Below, in pieces: positions 40,402 to 49,302 of a stretch of 58,315 nt of DNA. The translations under genes and the position numbers were made by a program. Below the pieces are notes generated by a model, which worked only from the letters and a program-made list of their open reading frames with translations, had not been told where the DNA came from and did not search any database. Source of the stretch: Desulfobacterales bacterium (GTDB lineage Bacteria > Desulfobacterota > Desulfobacteria > Desulfobacterales > SpSt-501); NCBI GenBank assembly GCA_025454255.1, contig JALOOU010000001.1, positions 1 through 58,315 on the forward strand. The letters run 5' to 3'. Positions within the stretch are counted from its first letter, which is position 1, and each line of letters opens with the position of its first letter.

Positions 40402-41279
40402 CACGGCACTTCGCGGGCGGTGCGGTTTTCGAAGACCAGGAGCCGGTAGCGGATCAGGCCAGAAAAATAGCAGGCTTGCTTGGCATCCCCGCCCAGCAGC
40501 GAGCGCAGATAGCTGTCGCGCTCCATCAGGGGGCCAAGGCATTTCACCAGCAGCGAAACGGCCTTGTCGCGCGGCCGACCCAAGCGCAGGTAGCGGGTCA
40601 GGTCTCGGTCCGCGATGAGGCGCAGGCCCTTTGCTTCCGCCAGCCGCCGCAATTCCAGGGGGGTCCGCAGGCCCGGCAGCAGCCAGTTGCGGCGGTAGCG
40701 GTCCAGCATCCGCCGGTGGCGGTCGGCCAGCCCATCGAGGCTTGCGGCCGGGCTCAGGCAGTCGTCGATGATGACCAGACGGCCGCCGGGCGGCAGCAGC
40801 CCCGCTTGGACGCCGAAAAAGCCTGCGGGGTCGGGGCCGTGCGCGAACGCTTCGATCGCAAACGAGAAGTCGGTCTTGAACCGCTCGCCGCGAAGCCGCA
40901 TAAAAGAGCCCTCTTCGAAGCGGCACCGCTGCTTGAGCCCCTCCGGGATCAGCAGCCGGGCACGGGCGACCTGCACCGGGCTCAGGCTGATGCCGCAGAA
41001 GGAGCGGACGGCGGGCAGCCGCCGGCCGAGGTAAAAGAGGCTGCCGCCCACCCCGCAGCCCAGGTCGAGCACCTGGGCGACCGGGTGCGGACAGCGGTCG
41101 ATCTCCCGGGCGATAAGCTCGTTGGAATAGTGCATGGCCTCCGCCAGGCGGTCAACGCCCGGAGGCCAGAGCGCCGCATGCAGATTGCAGGTGCCGTCGT
41201 CCTTGCCCCAGCGCAAAAAGCGGGCCGTGTTGCGGTCGTAATAGTCCCTGACCTGCCGGGCATGGGGTGAATTTTCCAT
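40401..41279 (-). CDS. Class I SAM-dependent methyltransferase
   Basis: A protein of 292 residues. SAM motif I is VAQVLDLGCGVGGSLFYLG, followed by CGISLSPVQVARARLL, SFAIEAFAHGPDPAGFF and PPGGRLVIIDDCLSP. The layout is that of small-molecule C-, O- or N-methyltransferases such as the geranyl-diphosphate or sterol types. It forms a two-gene unit with the overlapping FkbM gene. The substrate is unknown; a lipid or isoprenoid is possible. Confidence 0.82.
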   Translation of the reverse strand: MENSPHARQVRDYYDRNTARFLRWGKDDGTCNLHAALWPPGVDRLAEAMHYSNELIAREIDRCPHPVAQVLDLGCGVGGSLFYLGRRLPAVRSFCGISLSPVQVARARLLIPEGLKQRCRFEEGSFMRLRGERFKTDFSFAIEAFAHGPDPAGFFGVQAGLLPPGGRLVIIDDCLSPAASLDGLADRHRRMLDRYRRNWLLPGLRTPLELRRLAEAKGLRLIADRDLTRYLRLGRPRDKAVSLLVKCLGPLMERDSYLRSLLGGDAKQACYFSGLIRYRLLVFENRTAREVP

Positions 41280-41470
41280 TTTATCTACAATCGGCTGGGG
41301 GTGCGGCAGCTGATAGGAACTTCACACGAAGGCGAAACGTCTTGCCGGCCTCTGTCATCCGGCGTTTTTGCCACCGCCGATTCCAGTGGACCACTTCTAG
41401 TGATGTCACATGGCAACGGAATTTTTCCTGCTTGCGGCCCATCACTTCAAATGGCTACAAAACAGAAAGG

Positions 41471-43363
41471 CTATTCCAAATAGGTATAACCATACAATCC
41501 GGAACGATAATTGGAAAGGAATTCCTTTCCTTCCTCCGCCGATATAATCCCATTCTTGACCGACGAAGTAACCCATGTTTCAACGGCCCGAACCATTTTC
41601 TTGGGGTTGTATTGAACGTATTCCAGTACTTCGGCAACCGATTCGCCATCGATCACCTGGTCGATCTCGTACCCGTCGTCGTTCACCGTAACGTGCACAG
41701 CGTTGGTATCGCCGAACAGATTATGCAAATCTCCCAGAATCTCCTGATAGGCGCCCACCAGGAAAACTCCGATGTAATATGACTCTTTCGGGTTGAGGGA
41801 ATGAACCGGAAGGTAATAGGATAGTTTTCGGGTCGAAATAAAATTGTCGATTTTTCCATCCGAATCGCAGGTCATATCCTGCAATGTGACCGATCGATCG
41901 GGTTTTTCATCGAGACGCTGAATGGGCATGATAGGAAAGATCTGATCGATCGCCCAGGAGTCGGGCAGCGACTGGAATAACGAAAAATTGCAAAAATATT
42001 TATCGGACAAAAGCTTGGGCAAATGGCGCAATTCATCGGGAACGTGCTTCATTTCCGATGTCATTTGATGCGTTTCACGAGCGATAGACCAAAACAGACG
42101 TTCGATCTGAGCACGAGTTTTCAATTCGAGCAGACCGAGGCTGAAACGGTCGAGCGCTTCTTCGCGAATTTGCTGAGCATCATGCCATGTTTCCAGCAAT
42201 CGTGTCTGATTAAGCGAATCCCATAGCTTGTAGAGCTCCTGCACGAGTTCATGATCATCGGGCGAAATTTCCTCGTCATCTTCCCACATCGACGGCGTGG
42301 TAGTTTCCAACACCTCAAAAACCAAAACAGAATGATGTGCGGTCAACGCACGTCCGGACTCGGTGATGATATTGGGATGCGGAATGCCGTTTTTGTCGCT
42401 CACATCGACCAAGGTCGAAATGGAGTCGTTGACATATTCCTGAATACTGTAATTGACGCTGCTCTCGCTGTTGGCCGACCGCGTCCCATCGTAATCGACC
42501 CCCAACCCTCCCCCGATGTCGACAAACTCGATGTTGAACCCGCTTTTATAAAGCTGTACGTAGAACTGCGAGGCCTCCCGGAGGGCGTTTTTGATACGGC
42601 GGATGATGGTTATCTGGCTCCCGATATGAAAATGCAACAAACGCAGACAATCCTTCATTTTGTTTTTTTCCAGAAACGCCATCGCGTCGATCAATTCGCT
42701 CGATGTAAGCCCGAATTTGCTCTGATCGCCGCCGGACTCTTCCCACTTTCCGCTGCCGGTGCTCGCAAGTTTGACGCGTATTCCGATGCTTGGTTTGACT
42801 TTTAAACGGCGAGCGATTTTGGCGATTAATTTGAGTTCGTTGAGCTTCTCTACCACCAAAAATATGTGCTTGCCCATTTTTTGTGCCAAAAGGGCAAGTT
42901 CAATATAATCTACGTCTTTGTACCCATTGCAGATAATCAACGAATCGTTGTCGGTTGTAATCGCAATCACGGCATGAAGCTCCGGTTTAGAACCGGCTTC
43001 CAGCCCAATGCTGAATTTTTTTCCATGGCTGACGATCTCTTCCACTACCGGACGCGTTTGGTTGACCTTTATTGGATAAATTATAAAGTTGTTGGCCTTG
43101 TAATTATATTCTTCGGCGGCGATTTTGAAACAGTTCGACATTTTCTCAATTCGGTTGTCGAGAATATCCGGGAAACGGATCAACATCGGGGCTGAGACAT
43201 CGCGCGATTGAAGTTCTTCAACCAATTTTTTAAGGTCAACCTCGACACCATTTTTTTTGGGGGTAACGACAACATTCCCCTTGTTATTGATCGAGAAGTA
43301 GTTGATTCCCCATCCATTGACGTTATAAAGCTCAGCCGAATCTTCAATACGCCATTTTCTCAT
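41471..43363 (-). CDS. speA: Biosynthetic arginine decarboxylase
   Basis: A protein of 630 residues, full length. The alanine-racemase-like PLP barrel has K99 (FIIYPIKVNQTRPVVEEI), HFHIGSQ and VDIGGGLGVDYDGTRS. The C-terminal part has FSLFQSLPDSWAIDQIFPIM, LQDMTCDSDG, GAYQEILGDLHNLFGDTNAV and YRSGLYGYTYLE. It converts arginine to agmatine. G+C is about half in sampled lines, against about two thirds in the flanking genes, and the protein closely follows the Bacteroidota form (MRKWRIEDSAELYN). This points to acquisition from that group. The product is used by the agmatinase encoded divergently at 44255. Confidence 0.96.
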   Translation of the reverse strand: MRKWRIEDSAELYNVNGWGINYFSINNKGNVVVTPKKNGVEVDLKKLVEELQSRDVSAPMLIRFPDILDNRIEKMSNCFKIAAEEYNYKANNFIIYPIKVNQTRPVVEEIVSHGKKFSIGLEAGSKPELHAVIAITTDNDSLIICNGYKDVDYIELALLAQKMGKHIFLVVEKLNELKLIAKIARRLKVKPSIGIRVKLASTGSGKWEESGGDQSKFGLTSSELIDAMAFLEKNKMKDCLRLLHFHIGSQITIIRRIKNALREASQFYVQLYKSGFNIEFVDIGGGLGVDYDGTRSANSESSVNYSIQEYVNDSISTLVDVSDKNGIPHPNIITESGRALTAHHSVLVFEVLETTTPSMWEDDEEISPDDHELVQELYKLWDSLNQTRLLETWHDAQQIREEALDRFSLGLLELKTRAQIERLFWSIARETHQMTSEMKHVPDELRHLPKLLSDKYFCNFSLFQSLPDSWAIDQIFPIMPIQRLDEKPDRSVTLQDMTCDSDGKIDNFISTRKLSYYLPVHSLNPKESYYIGVFLVGAYQEILGDLHNLFGDTNAVHVTVNDDGYEIDQVIDGESVAEVLEYVQYNPKKMVRAVETWVTSSVKNGIISAEEGKEFLSNYRSGLYGYTYLE

Positions 43364-44254
43364 TTTTCAAACCTGCTGTTCGAATTAAATTCATATTGGT
43401 TGACGATCAAGGCTCAAGCTTCGAGCAGTCCTTTTCGCTTCGAATAAGCGCCGAAGTTTCCTCCGTGTCATGCACATCTTCGACCGACACTGGCACAAAA
43501 AAAACTACCGGATTCCTGAGGCCACCGACCCACACCGCCCCGGGGGAGAAGCATGTCTGCCAAATGTTCGGGGCGATGGCATCGCTGCAGGCTGCGGGAA
43601 ACGGAATCCGCTCAGGGTGATACGCTGCGTGATTTTTCGGCCCTCACCCCTGCGCGCGTTTGAGGGTGTGATTCCATCGCGAGCCGACCCAAAATGGGAA
43701 CTTTTCCGATGCGAACGTGGGAAGTGCCCGCTCGTAAAACATGAAGTTAGAACCCGCTTTGGGGGGTAATCGTTGCCTGAAGGTGCAGTTGCGGGTAAAC
43801 CGCTCGGCTGTTTAGAGTAAGGGCGCTCGCACTTTGCCAATAACCTCAGTAAAATCAGTAGCATCAGCTCAAGTTCTTGTCAACCGTTAAAATCCGTTCC
43901 CGGGTGCCAAAAACACGTTCCCTGCCGGGCGCCCGAGGCTGCACCGTTGATCCCGGAGAATGGTGGCGAAAAAAAACGCGCGCTCGGGCCGAGTGCGCTC
44001 GGTGTCGACCCGACCGGCTCACGAAAGCCTCCGACGTTCTCCTTCTTGCGGTTGGCACCCGAATGCGGGCGGCCGCGCAAGCCTCGGTCTCGACCCGCCT
44101 GCCGAAAATGCGGCGAACATCATCTTGCAAATAAGATTTTTGGTGCTATGGTGTTGCAGTTTTTTCGGCCGGAGCAGCCTGCGTTCGAAGCGCTCGCGGC
44201 AACCTGGTTCGTTAACTTCCGCCACCCATTCCGGTGGGTCTACGTGAAGGCCTG
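43364..44254. other. Long divergent intergenic region between speA and speB
   Basis: About 890 bases without a supported gene. The left part shares the lower G+C of speA, so it may have arrived with it. The right part is GC-rich again. Open frames here have poor codon use and no known family. A possible minus-strand promoter for speA is TTGATC (43405-43410) with TAATTC (43382-43387), 17 bases apart. A forward candidate is listed at 44125-44152. Confidence 0.5.
44125..44152 (+). promoter_or_regulatory. Candidate promoter for speB-dhs
   Basis: TTGCAA at 44125-44130 and TATGGT at 44147-44152 are separated by 16 bases, in an AT-rich patch about 100 bases before the speB start. They fit a sigma-70-type promoter only loosely. 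Confidence 0.3.
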
Positions 44255-45100
44255 ATGACCGATTTCGGTGCGATCCCTGCCGAGTTTGCAGCGGAGGCCG
44301 CTGCGGCGGCCGTCGTGTTGCCGGTGCCCTACGATGAGACCTCGACCTGGCTGAAGGGCGCCGACCGAGGCCCGGAGGCCATCCTCGCGGCTTCCGCCAA
44401 CATGGAGCTATACGACATCGAAACAGAGAGCGAGGTCTATCGGCGCGGCATTTTCACCGCCCCGCCGATCGTCGAAAAGCGCTCTCCGGAGGCGATGGTG
44501 GCCGCCGTGCGCGAGCGGGCCGCCGCATTCATCGAGGGGGGCAAGTTCGTCCTCACCGTGGGCGGCGAGCACTCGGTCAGCATCGGCGCCATCCAGGCCC
44601 ACGCCGCCCGCTGGCCGCACATGAGCGTGCTGCAGCTGGACGCCCACGCGGACCTGCGCGAGACCTATGAAGGCAGCGCCTTCAACCACGCCTGCGTCAT
44701 GGCGCGCGCGCGCGAGACCTCGGCGATCGTGCAGGTCGGCATCCGCAGCATGGATGCCGGCGAGCGCAGCCGCCTCCAGCCCGCAAACGTCTTCTGGGCG
44801 CACGAGATCGTCCGCACCCCGGGCTGGATCGGGGCGGTGGTGGATCGGCTCAGCGCGGAGTGCTATGTCACCATCGACCTGGACGTCTTCGACCCCGCGA
44901 TCATGCCCTCCACGGGCACGCCCGAGCCGGGCGGGTTGTCCTGGTACGATGTCCTCGGTCTCCTGCGGGAGGTCAGCCGCCGCCGGCGCATCGTCGGCGG
45001 CGACGTCGTCGAGCTCTGCCCCGCCGCCCACAACAAGGCGCCGGATTTTCTGGCCGCCAAACTGATCTACAAGCTGTTGAGCTACCGCTTCGAGGGCTGA
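44255..45100 (+). CDS. speB: Agmatinase
   Basis: A protein of 281 residues in the ureohydrolase family. The metal ligands are H106 (GGEHS), D129, H131 and D133 (LDAHADLRETY), and D208 and D210 (TIDLDVFDP), followed by PSTGTPEPGG. It hydrolyses agmatine to putrescine and urea. The start ATG 44255 follows AAGG; a GTG at 44234 is possible. It lies divergent from the arginine decarboxylase and 43 bp upstream of the deoxyhypusine-synthase-like gene, making a polyamine module. Confidence 0.92.
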   Translation: MTDFGAIPAEFAAEAAAAAVVLPVPYDETSTWLKGADRGPEAILAASANMELYDIETESEVYRRGIFTAPPIVEKRSPEAMVAAVRERAAAFIEGGKFVLTVGGEHSVSIGAIQAHAARWPHMSVLQLDAHADLRETYEGSAFNHACVMARARETSAIVQVGIRSMDAGERSRLQPANVFWAHEIVRTPGWIGAVVDRLSAECYVTIDLDVFDPAIMPSTGTPEPGGLSWYDVLGLLREVSRRRRIVGGDVVELCPAAHNKAPDFLAAKLIYKLLSYRFEG

Positions 45101-45143
45101 CGTCCCCCGATGCGGACGCCCACCGGCACGAAGGGAATCCACC

Positions 45144-46160
45144 ATGGCCAAAAAACGCCTCCTCCGCAAACCCGTCCGGCACGTAGACATCACCCGCTTC
45201 GACGCCACCCCCATCATCGACGCCATGCGCGGAATGTCCTTCAGCTCGCGCGACACCGCGGCCGCGGCCGACATCTTCGAGCGCATGCTCCGGGACCCGG
45301 GCTGCACCGTCTTCCTGACGCTGGCCGGAAGCACCAGCGCCGGGGGCTGCATGCAGGTCTATGCAGACATGGTGAAATACAACATGGTGGACGCGGTGGT
45401 GGCAACCGGCGCCTCCATCGTGGACATGGACTTTTTCGAGGCGCTGGGATTCAAGCACTACCAGGGCAGCCCGTATGCGGACGACCGCGAACTGCGCCGC
45501 AACTACATCGACCGGATCTACGACACCTACATCGACGAGGAGCAGCTCCAGGCCTGCGACATGGCCGTAAAGGCCATTGCCGACAGCCTTGCGCCCCGCC
45601 CCTACTCGTCGCGGGAGTTCATCTACGAAATGGGCCGCCACCTGGCCGCGCACGCGGTCAAGCCGGATTCGCTGGTCGAATTGGCCTTCCGGCACGAGGT
45701 GCCGATCTTTTGCCCGGCCTTCACCGACTCCAGCGCCGGTTTCGGCCTCGTCAAGCACCAGGTGGAGCGCCCCGAGCGGCACCTGAGCATCGACTCGGTA
45801 AGGGATTTTTACGAGCTGACCCGCATCAAAATGGAGGCGAAGACGAGCGGCCTCTTCATGATCGGGGGCGGGGTGCCCAAGAACTTCGTCCAGGACACCG
45901 TCATCTGCGCCGAGATCCTGGGCCGGGATGTCCCCATGCACCAATACGCGGTGCAGATCACCGTGGCCGACGTGCGCGACGGCGCCTGCTCGAGCTCGAC
46001 CCTCAAAGAGGCCTCCTCATGGGGCAAGGTGGAGACCACCTACGAGCAGATGGTCTATGCCGAGGCCACCACCGTGGTGCCACTGATCGCCAGCGCCCTC
46101 TATCACCGCAACTCCTGGAAGAAGCGCAAGCGCCGCCGGTGGGCCAAGCTGTTCAGGTAG
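45144..46160 (+). CDS. Deoxyhypusine-synthase-like (homospermidine synthase-type) enzyme
   Basis: A protein of 338 residues in the deoxyhypusine synthase family. LTLAGSTSAGGCMQVYADMV and VDAVVATGASIVDMDFFEAL are NAD-binding segments. IGGGVPKNFVQDTVI and the active-site lysine K295 (SSWGKVETTYEQM) are conserved. Bacteria lack the eIF5A target, and characterised bacterial members make homospermidine from putrescine and spermidine or from two putrescines. It follows agmatinase in the same operon, consistent with use of its putrescine. The C-terminus is very basic (WKKRKRRRWAKLFR). Confidence 0.9.
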   Translation: MAKKRLLRKPVRHVDITRFDATPIIDAMRGMSFSSRDTAAAADIFERMLRDPGCTVFLTLAGSTSAGGCMQVYADMVKYNMVDAVVATGASIVDMDFFEALGFKHYQGSPYADDRELRRNYIDRIYDTYIDEEQLQACDMAVKAIADSLAPRPYSSREFIYEMGRHLAAHAVKPDSLVELAFRHEVPIFCPAFTDSSAGFGLVKHQVERPERHLSIDSVRDFYELTRIKMEAKTSGLFMIGGGVPKNFVQDTVICAEILGRDVPMHQYAVQITVADVRDGACSSSTLKEASSWGKVETTYEQMVYAEATTVVPLIASALYHRNSWKKRKRRRWAKLFR

Positions 46161-46190
46161 CCCCCCTGCGACGGGGCTCCCGCAGGCGGC

Positions 46191-47549
46191 TCAGTGGAAC
46201 GCCCGCATCATGCTCGCGGCCACCTGGAAGTAGATCGTGATCCCGAGGGCGTCGATGATGGTCGCCATGACGGGGCCGGCCGTGAGGGCCGGGTCCAGGT
46301 TGATCCGCTTGAGCACCAGAGGGATGAGGGCGCCGCCCAGGTTGGCCAGCAGCATGGTCGCCAGCAGCGAAATGCCGACGATCCCGGCCAGCAGCAGGTG
46401 GCGGTCCTGCAAAAAGACGCGGAAGTAGGCCATGAGCCCCAGGGCCACACCCAAGGCGAGCCCCATGAGCAGCTCCCGGCCGAAGACCCGCAGGGAATCC
46501 CGCGGGCAGACCTCACCCAGGGCGAGGGCGCGTACCACCATGGTGGCGGACTGGGTGGCGGCGTTGCCGCAGGTGCCCACCACCATGGGGATGAAAAAGG
46601 CGAGCGCCACCATCTGCTGCAGTTGCGGGGCGTTCCACTCCATGATGGTCGTGGAGAGCAGCGAGGTGAAGAGCAGGATCGCCAGCCAGCAGAAGCGGCT
46701 CCAGAACAGCCGCGGCATCGGCCGACGGAAATACTCCTCCTCGAAGGGCACCACGGCCGAAATGCGCTGAAAGTCCTCGGTGTTCTCTGCCTCGATGATG
46801 TCGATCACGTCATCGACGGTGATGATGCCCAACAGCCGGTTCTCATGGTCCACCACGGGCATCGCCAGGAAGTCGTATTTTTGGATCTGCGCGGCGGCGG
46901 ACTCGACATCCTGGTCGTGGCGGATCGAGATGACGTTCACCTCCATAACGTCCGCGAGCCGGGCCTGGGGCTTGGACATGATCAGATCGCGCAGGGAGAC
47001 CATCCCGAGCAGGTGGCGGGTGCCGTCGGTGATGTAGACGTAGTAGATGGTCTCCTTGTTCGGCGCCTGCAGGCGCAGCCCTTCGAGCGCCTCGCGCACG
47101 CTGATGTCGGCCGCAAGGGAGCAGTACTCCGTGGTCATGACCGCCCCGGCCGTCCCCTCCTCGTAGTCCCACAGCCGCCGGATTTCGTTGCGCTCGGCCT
47201 GGGCGATCAGGGGCATGATGGCCTCGCGGATGTCGGTGTCGACCGCTTTGAGCAGATCGACCCGGTCGTCGGGCTCCATGTTCTCGATGAACTTGAGCAT
47301 CGTGCGGGTGTTGCCGGCCTCCAGGCAGGCCTCCTGGGTTTCGATGGACAGCTGCTCGAAGGTCTCCAGGGCCTTGTGGTTGCCGATGCGAACGAGGGTC
47401 TCGATGATGTCCAGCGGGCTCAGCCCGCTGTTTTCGAGCTGTTCGGCGATATCGGCCGGGTGGAGTTCCCGCAGCGACTCCACGTCGTGGGGCTCGATCA
47501 TCCGGCAGGTCGAGGCGGTCTCTGGGTCGGGGCGCGTAGCGGCGCTCAT
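46191..47549 (-). CDS. mgtE: Magnesium transporter MgtE
   Basis: A protein of 452 residues. An N-terminal helical superhelix domain spans about 15-130 (LRELHPADIAEQLENSGLSP). A CBS pair follows at about 135-255 (VMTTEYCSLAADISVREALE, GIITVDDVIDIIEAENTEDF). Five membrane helices span about 285-450, with FIPMVVGTCGNAATQSATMV in the pore region and NLDPALTAGPVMATIIDALG near the end. It is a Mg2+-gated channel of the inner membrane. The start at 47549 has GGAGGAG; an upstream ATG at 47606 would add 19 residues. Confidence 0.95.
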   Translation of the reverse strand: MSAATRPDPETASTCRMIEPHDVESLRELHPADIAEQLENSGLSPLDIIETLVRIGNHKALETFEQLSIETQEACLEAGNTRTMLKFIENMEPDDRVDLLKAVDTDIREAIMPLIAQAERNEIRRLWDYEEGTAGAVMTTEYCSLAADISVREALEGLRLQAPNKETIYYVYITDGTRHLLGMVSLRDLIMSKPQARLADVMEVNVISIRHDQDVESAAAQIQKYDFLAMPVVDHENRLLGIITVDDVIDIIEAENTEDFQRISAVVPFEEEYFRRPMPRLFWSRFCWLAILLFTSLLSTTIMEWNAPQLQQMVALAFFIPMVVGTCGNAATQSATMVVRALALGEVCPRDSLRVFGRELLMGLALGVALGLMAYFRVFLQDRHLLLAGIVGISLLATMLLANLGGALIPLVLKRINLDPALTAGPVMATIIDALGITIYFQVAASMMRAFH

Positions 47550-47875
47550 GGGCTTCTCCTCCACGTCTTGGGTCCATCGGGTCGAGGCCAAAACGCGCAG
47601 GAGCACGCCCGTGGTCAGGGGTGAGGCGTTCTCCGGCAGGCGTTGCGGTCATCGAGGCGCGAGACCCGAGACGGCGGGATGGTGATTACGCCGAATCGGC
47701 TTCGGTGGCAGGGACTACTGCCAGGGTCTCCGTCTTGCATCCGAACGTCCTTGTGGTTGCGGTTTCAATCGGATTCGTGCATGCGGGCCCGGGCTTCGGT
47801 TTCCCGGGCGCGCTGATTCTGGGGCGTTTTAGTGCATGCGCGGGTCAAAAGCAACAAAAATCGGCAGGCCGCGGG
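47550..47875. other. Intergenic region upstream of mgtE
   Basis: About 326 bases between mgtE and the co-oriented methyltransferase gene. It contains a small hairpin, TGGCAG and CTGCCA at 47706-47723. No known magnesium riboswitch was recognised and no gene is supported. Confidence 0.45.
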
Positions 47876-49102
47876 TCAAAGGCGGCGCAGTCCGACACAC
47901 TTGAGGTAGCCCGTTTCCGGCATGGAGAGCAGCAGCGGGTGGTCTTCGGCCTGGCCCCCCCGGTAAATGACCTGGGCCAACCCCTGCTCCTTGGCGACGG
48001 CCGCGGAGAGCAGCGCAATGAAGTCGGCCGCGGAGAGGTGTTGGCTGCAGCTGCAGGTGATCAACACGCCCCCGGGCGTGAGCCGCCGCCAGGCCAGCCG
48101 ATTGAGTTTTTGGTAGGCCTTGGCCGCCGGGGCCAGATTGCGGCGCGCTTTGACGAAGGCCGGGGGGTCGGCCACCACCACGTCATAGGTCGCCGGATCC
48201 GCGGCGAGAAAGTCGAAGAGGTCCTGTTGGACCGCCTCCGCCCGGCCGGGCGCCACGCGGTTGGCCGCGAGCCCCCGCTGCAGCAGATCCAGGGCCTTCC
48301 GGCTCTGGTCGACAAAGGTCACGTGGCCGGCGCCCGCCGCGAGCGCCCGCAGCCCCCAGCCCCCGGAGTAGCAGCACAGGTCCAAGACGCGGGCGCCCGC
48401 CCGCTCCGCCACCCGGCTTGCGAGGAAACGACGGTTTTCGCGCTGGTCCAGGAAAAAGCCCGTCTTCTGCCCGTCGATGAGGTCGGCGGCATAGCGGACC
48501 CCGTCCTCCTCCAACGCCGCCGCCGCCAGGTGCTCGGGCTCGCCGCGGCAGACTCGGTTGAACAGCTCGACCGCCTCCAGCCGGCGCACATCCGCGTCGC
48601 AGCGCAGGACCAGCCCCTGCAGGCGAACCCCGAACACATCCGCGATCATGCCCGGCAACCGCTCGAGGAGGACCGGGACCAGCAGGTCCATGCCGGCGGT
48701 GTTGCTCTGGACCACGGCGTGAGGCGGATATAAGTCGACCACCAGGCCGGGCAGAAGATCCGCCTCGGAGAAGACCAGCCGCACCGCACCGGCCGGGGCC
48801 ATGGAGCTGCGGCGCCGGAAGGCCTCCGCCAGCCGTTTGAGGATCAGCGCCTCGAGGTCCGGCTCGGCGCCGCGGGCCAGCACCCGGCCGGCGATCAGGC
48901 TGTGGCGGTTGAAATAGCCGCTGGCCGCCACCCGGCCACCGTGCGTGAAACGGCAAAGATGCACCGCGGGCAGGTCCGCATCGCACCGTTCGACCTCGTT
49001 CGAAAAGACCCAGAGCACCCCGGCGGCGATGCGCTGCGCCGCGCGGCGGGTGATCCCGACCTCGGGCAAAGCGGCATCCGCTTTTAGAATGCGGTTCGCC
49101 AT
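47876..49102 (-). CDS. Class I rRNA methyltransferase, RlmI-like
   Basis: A protein of 408 residues with an N-terminal PUA-type domain (AAQRIAAGVLWVFSNEV, HLCRFTHGGRVAASGYFNRH). The central part has RLVFSEADLLPGLVVDLY, and GQKTGFFLDQRENRRFLA precedes the Rossmann MTase domain: RVLDLCCYSGGWGLRALAAG, VVVADPPAFVK and TCSCSQHLSAADF. The PPAFVK and CSCSQH motifs fit m5C methyltransferases of the RlmI type (23S rRNA C1962). The assignment to that site is by family only. Confidence 0.9.
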   Translation of the reverse strand: MANRILKADAALPEVGITRRAAQRIAAGVLWVFSNEVERCDADLPAVHLCRFTHGGRVAASGYFNRHSLIAGRVLARGAEPDLEALILKRLAEAFRRRSSMAPAGAVRLVFSEADLLPGLVVDLYPPHAVVQSNTAGMDLLVPVLLERLPGMIADVFGVRLQGLVLRCDADVRRLEAVELFNRVCRGEPEHLAAAALEEDGVRYAADLIDGQKTGFFLDQRENRRFLASRVAERAGARVLDLCCYSGGWGLRALAAGAGHVTFVDQSRKALDLLQRGLAANRVAPGRAEAVQQDLFDFLAADPATYDVVVADPPAFVKARRNLAPAAKAYQKLNRLAWRRLTPGGVLITCSCSQHLSAADFIALLSAAVAKEQGLAQVIYRGGQAEDHPLLLSMPETGYLKCVGLRRL

Positions 49103-49302
49103 GGTTCGATGTTAGCGCATGCGCCGGCCCCGCACAAGCGTCTTGGCCGGCCGGATCGGCTGCGACCCCTGCCGGCGGCGGTTTGACTGGCACCGTGGTC
49201 CGTGATAGGATTTGTCATTTATAATCCGATGCTCACTCCTGCCGCGCCGACACCCCGACCTGAAACGGCAATTCACTGTTTACGAGCCACTAGGAGACGC
49301 GC

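Noticed and set aside
43470..43864. Small genes between speA and speB
   Set aside because: Open frames exist on both strands, but codon use is poor, they overlap each other, and no ribosome sites or families were seen.
47607..47875. Magnesium-sensing riboswitch before mgtE
   Set aside because: Only a short 6-bp hairpin and no known riboswitch core was found. The position is suggestive but the sequence gives no support.
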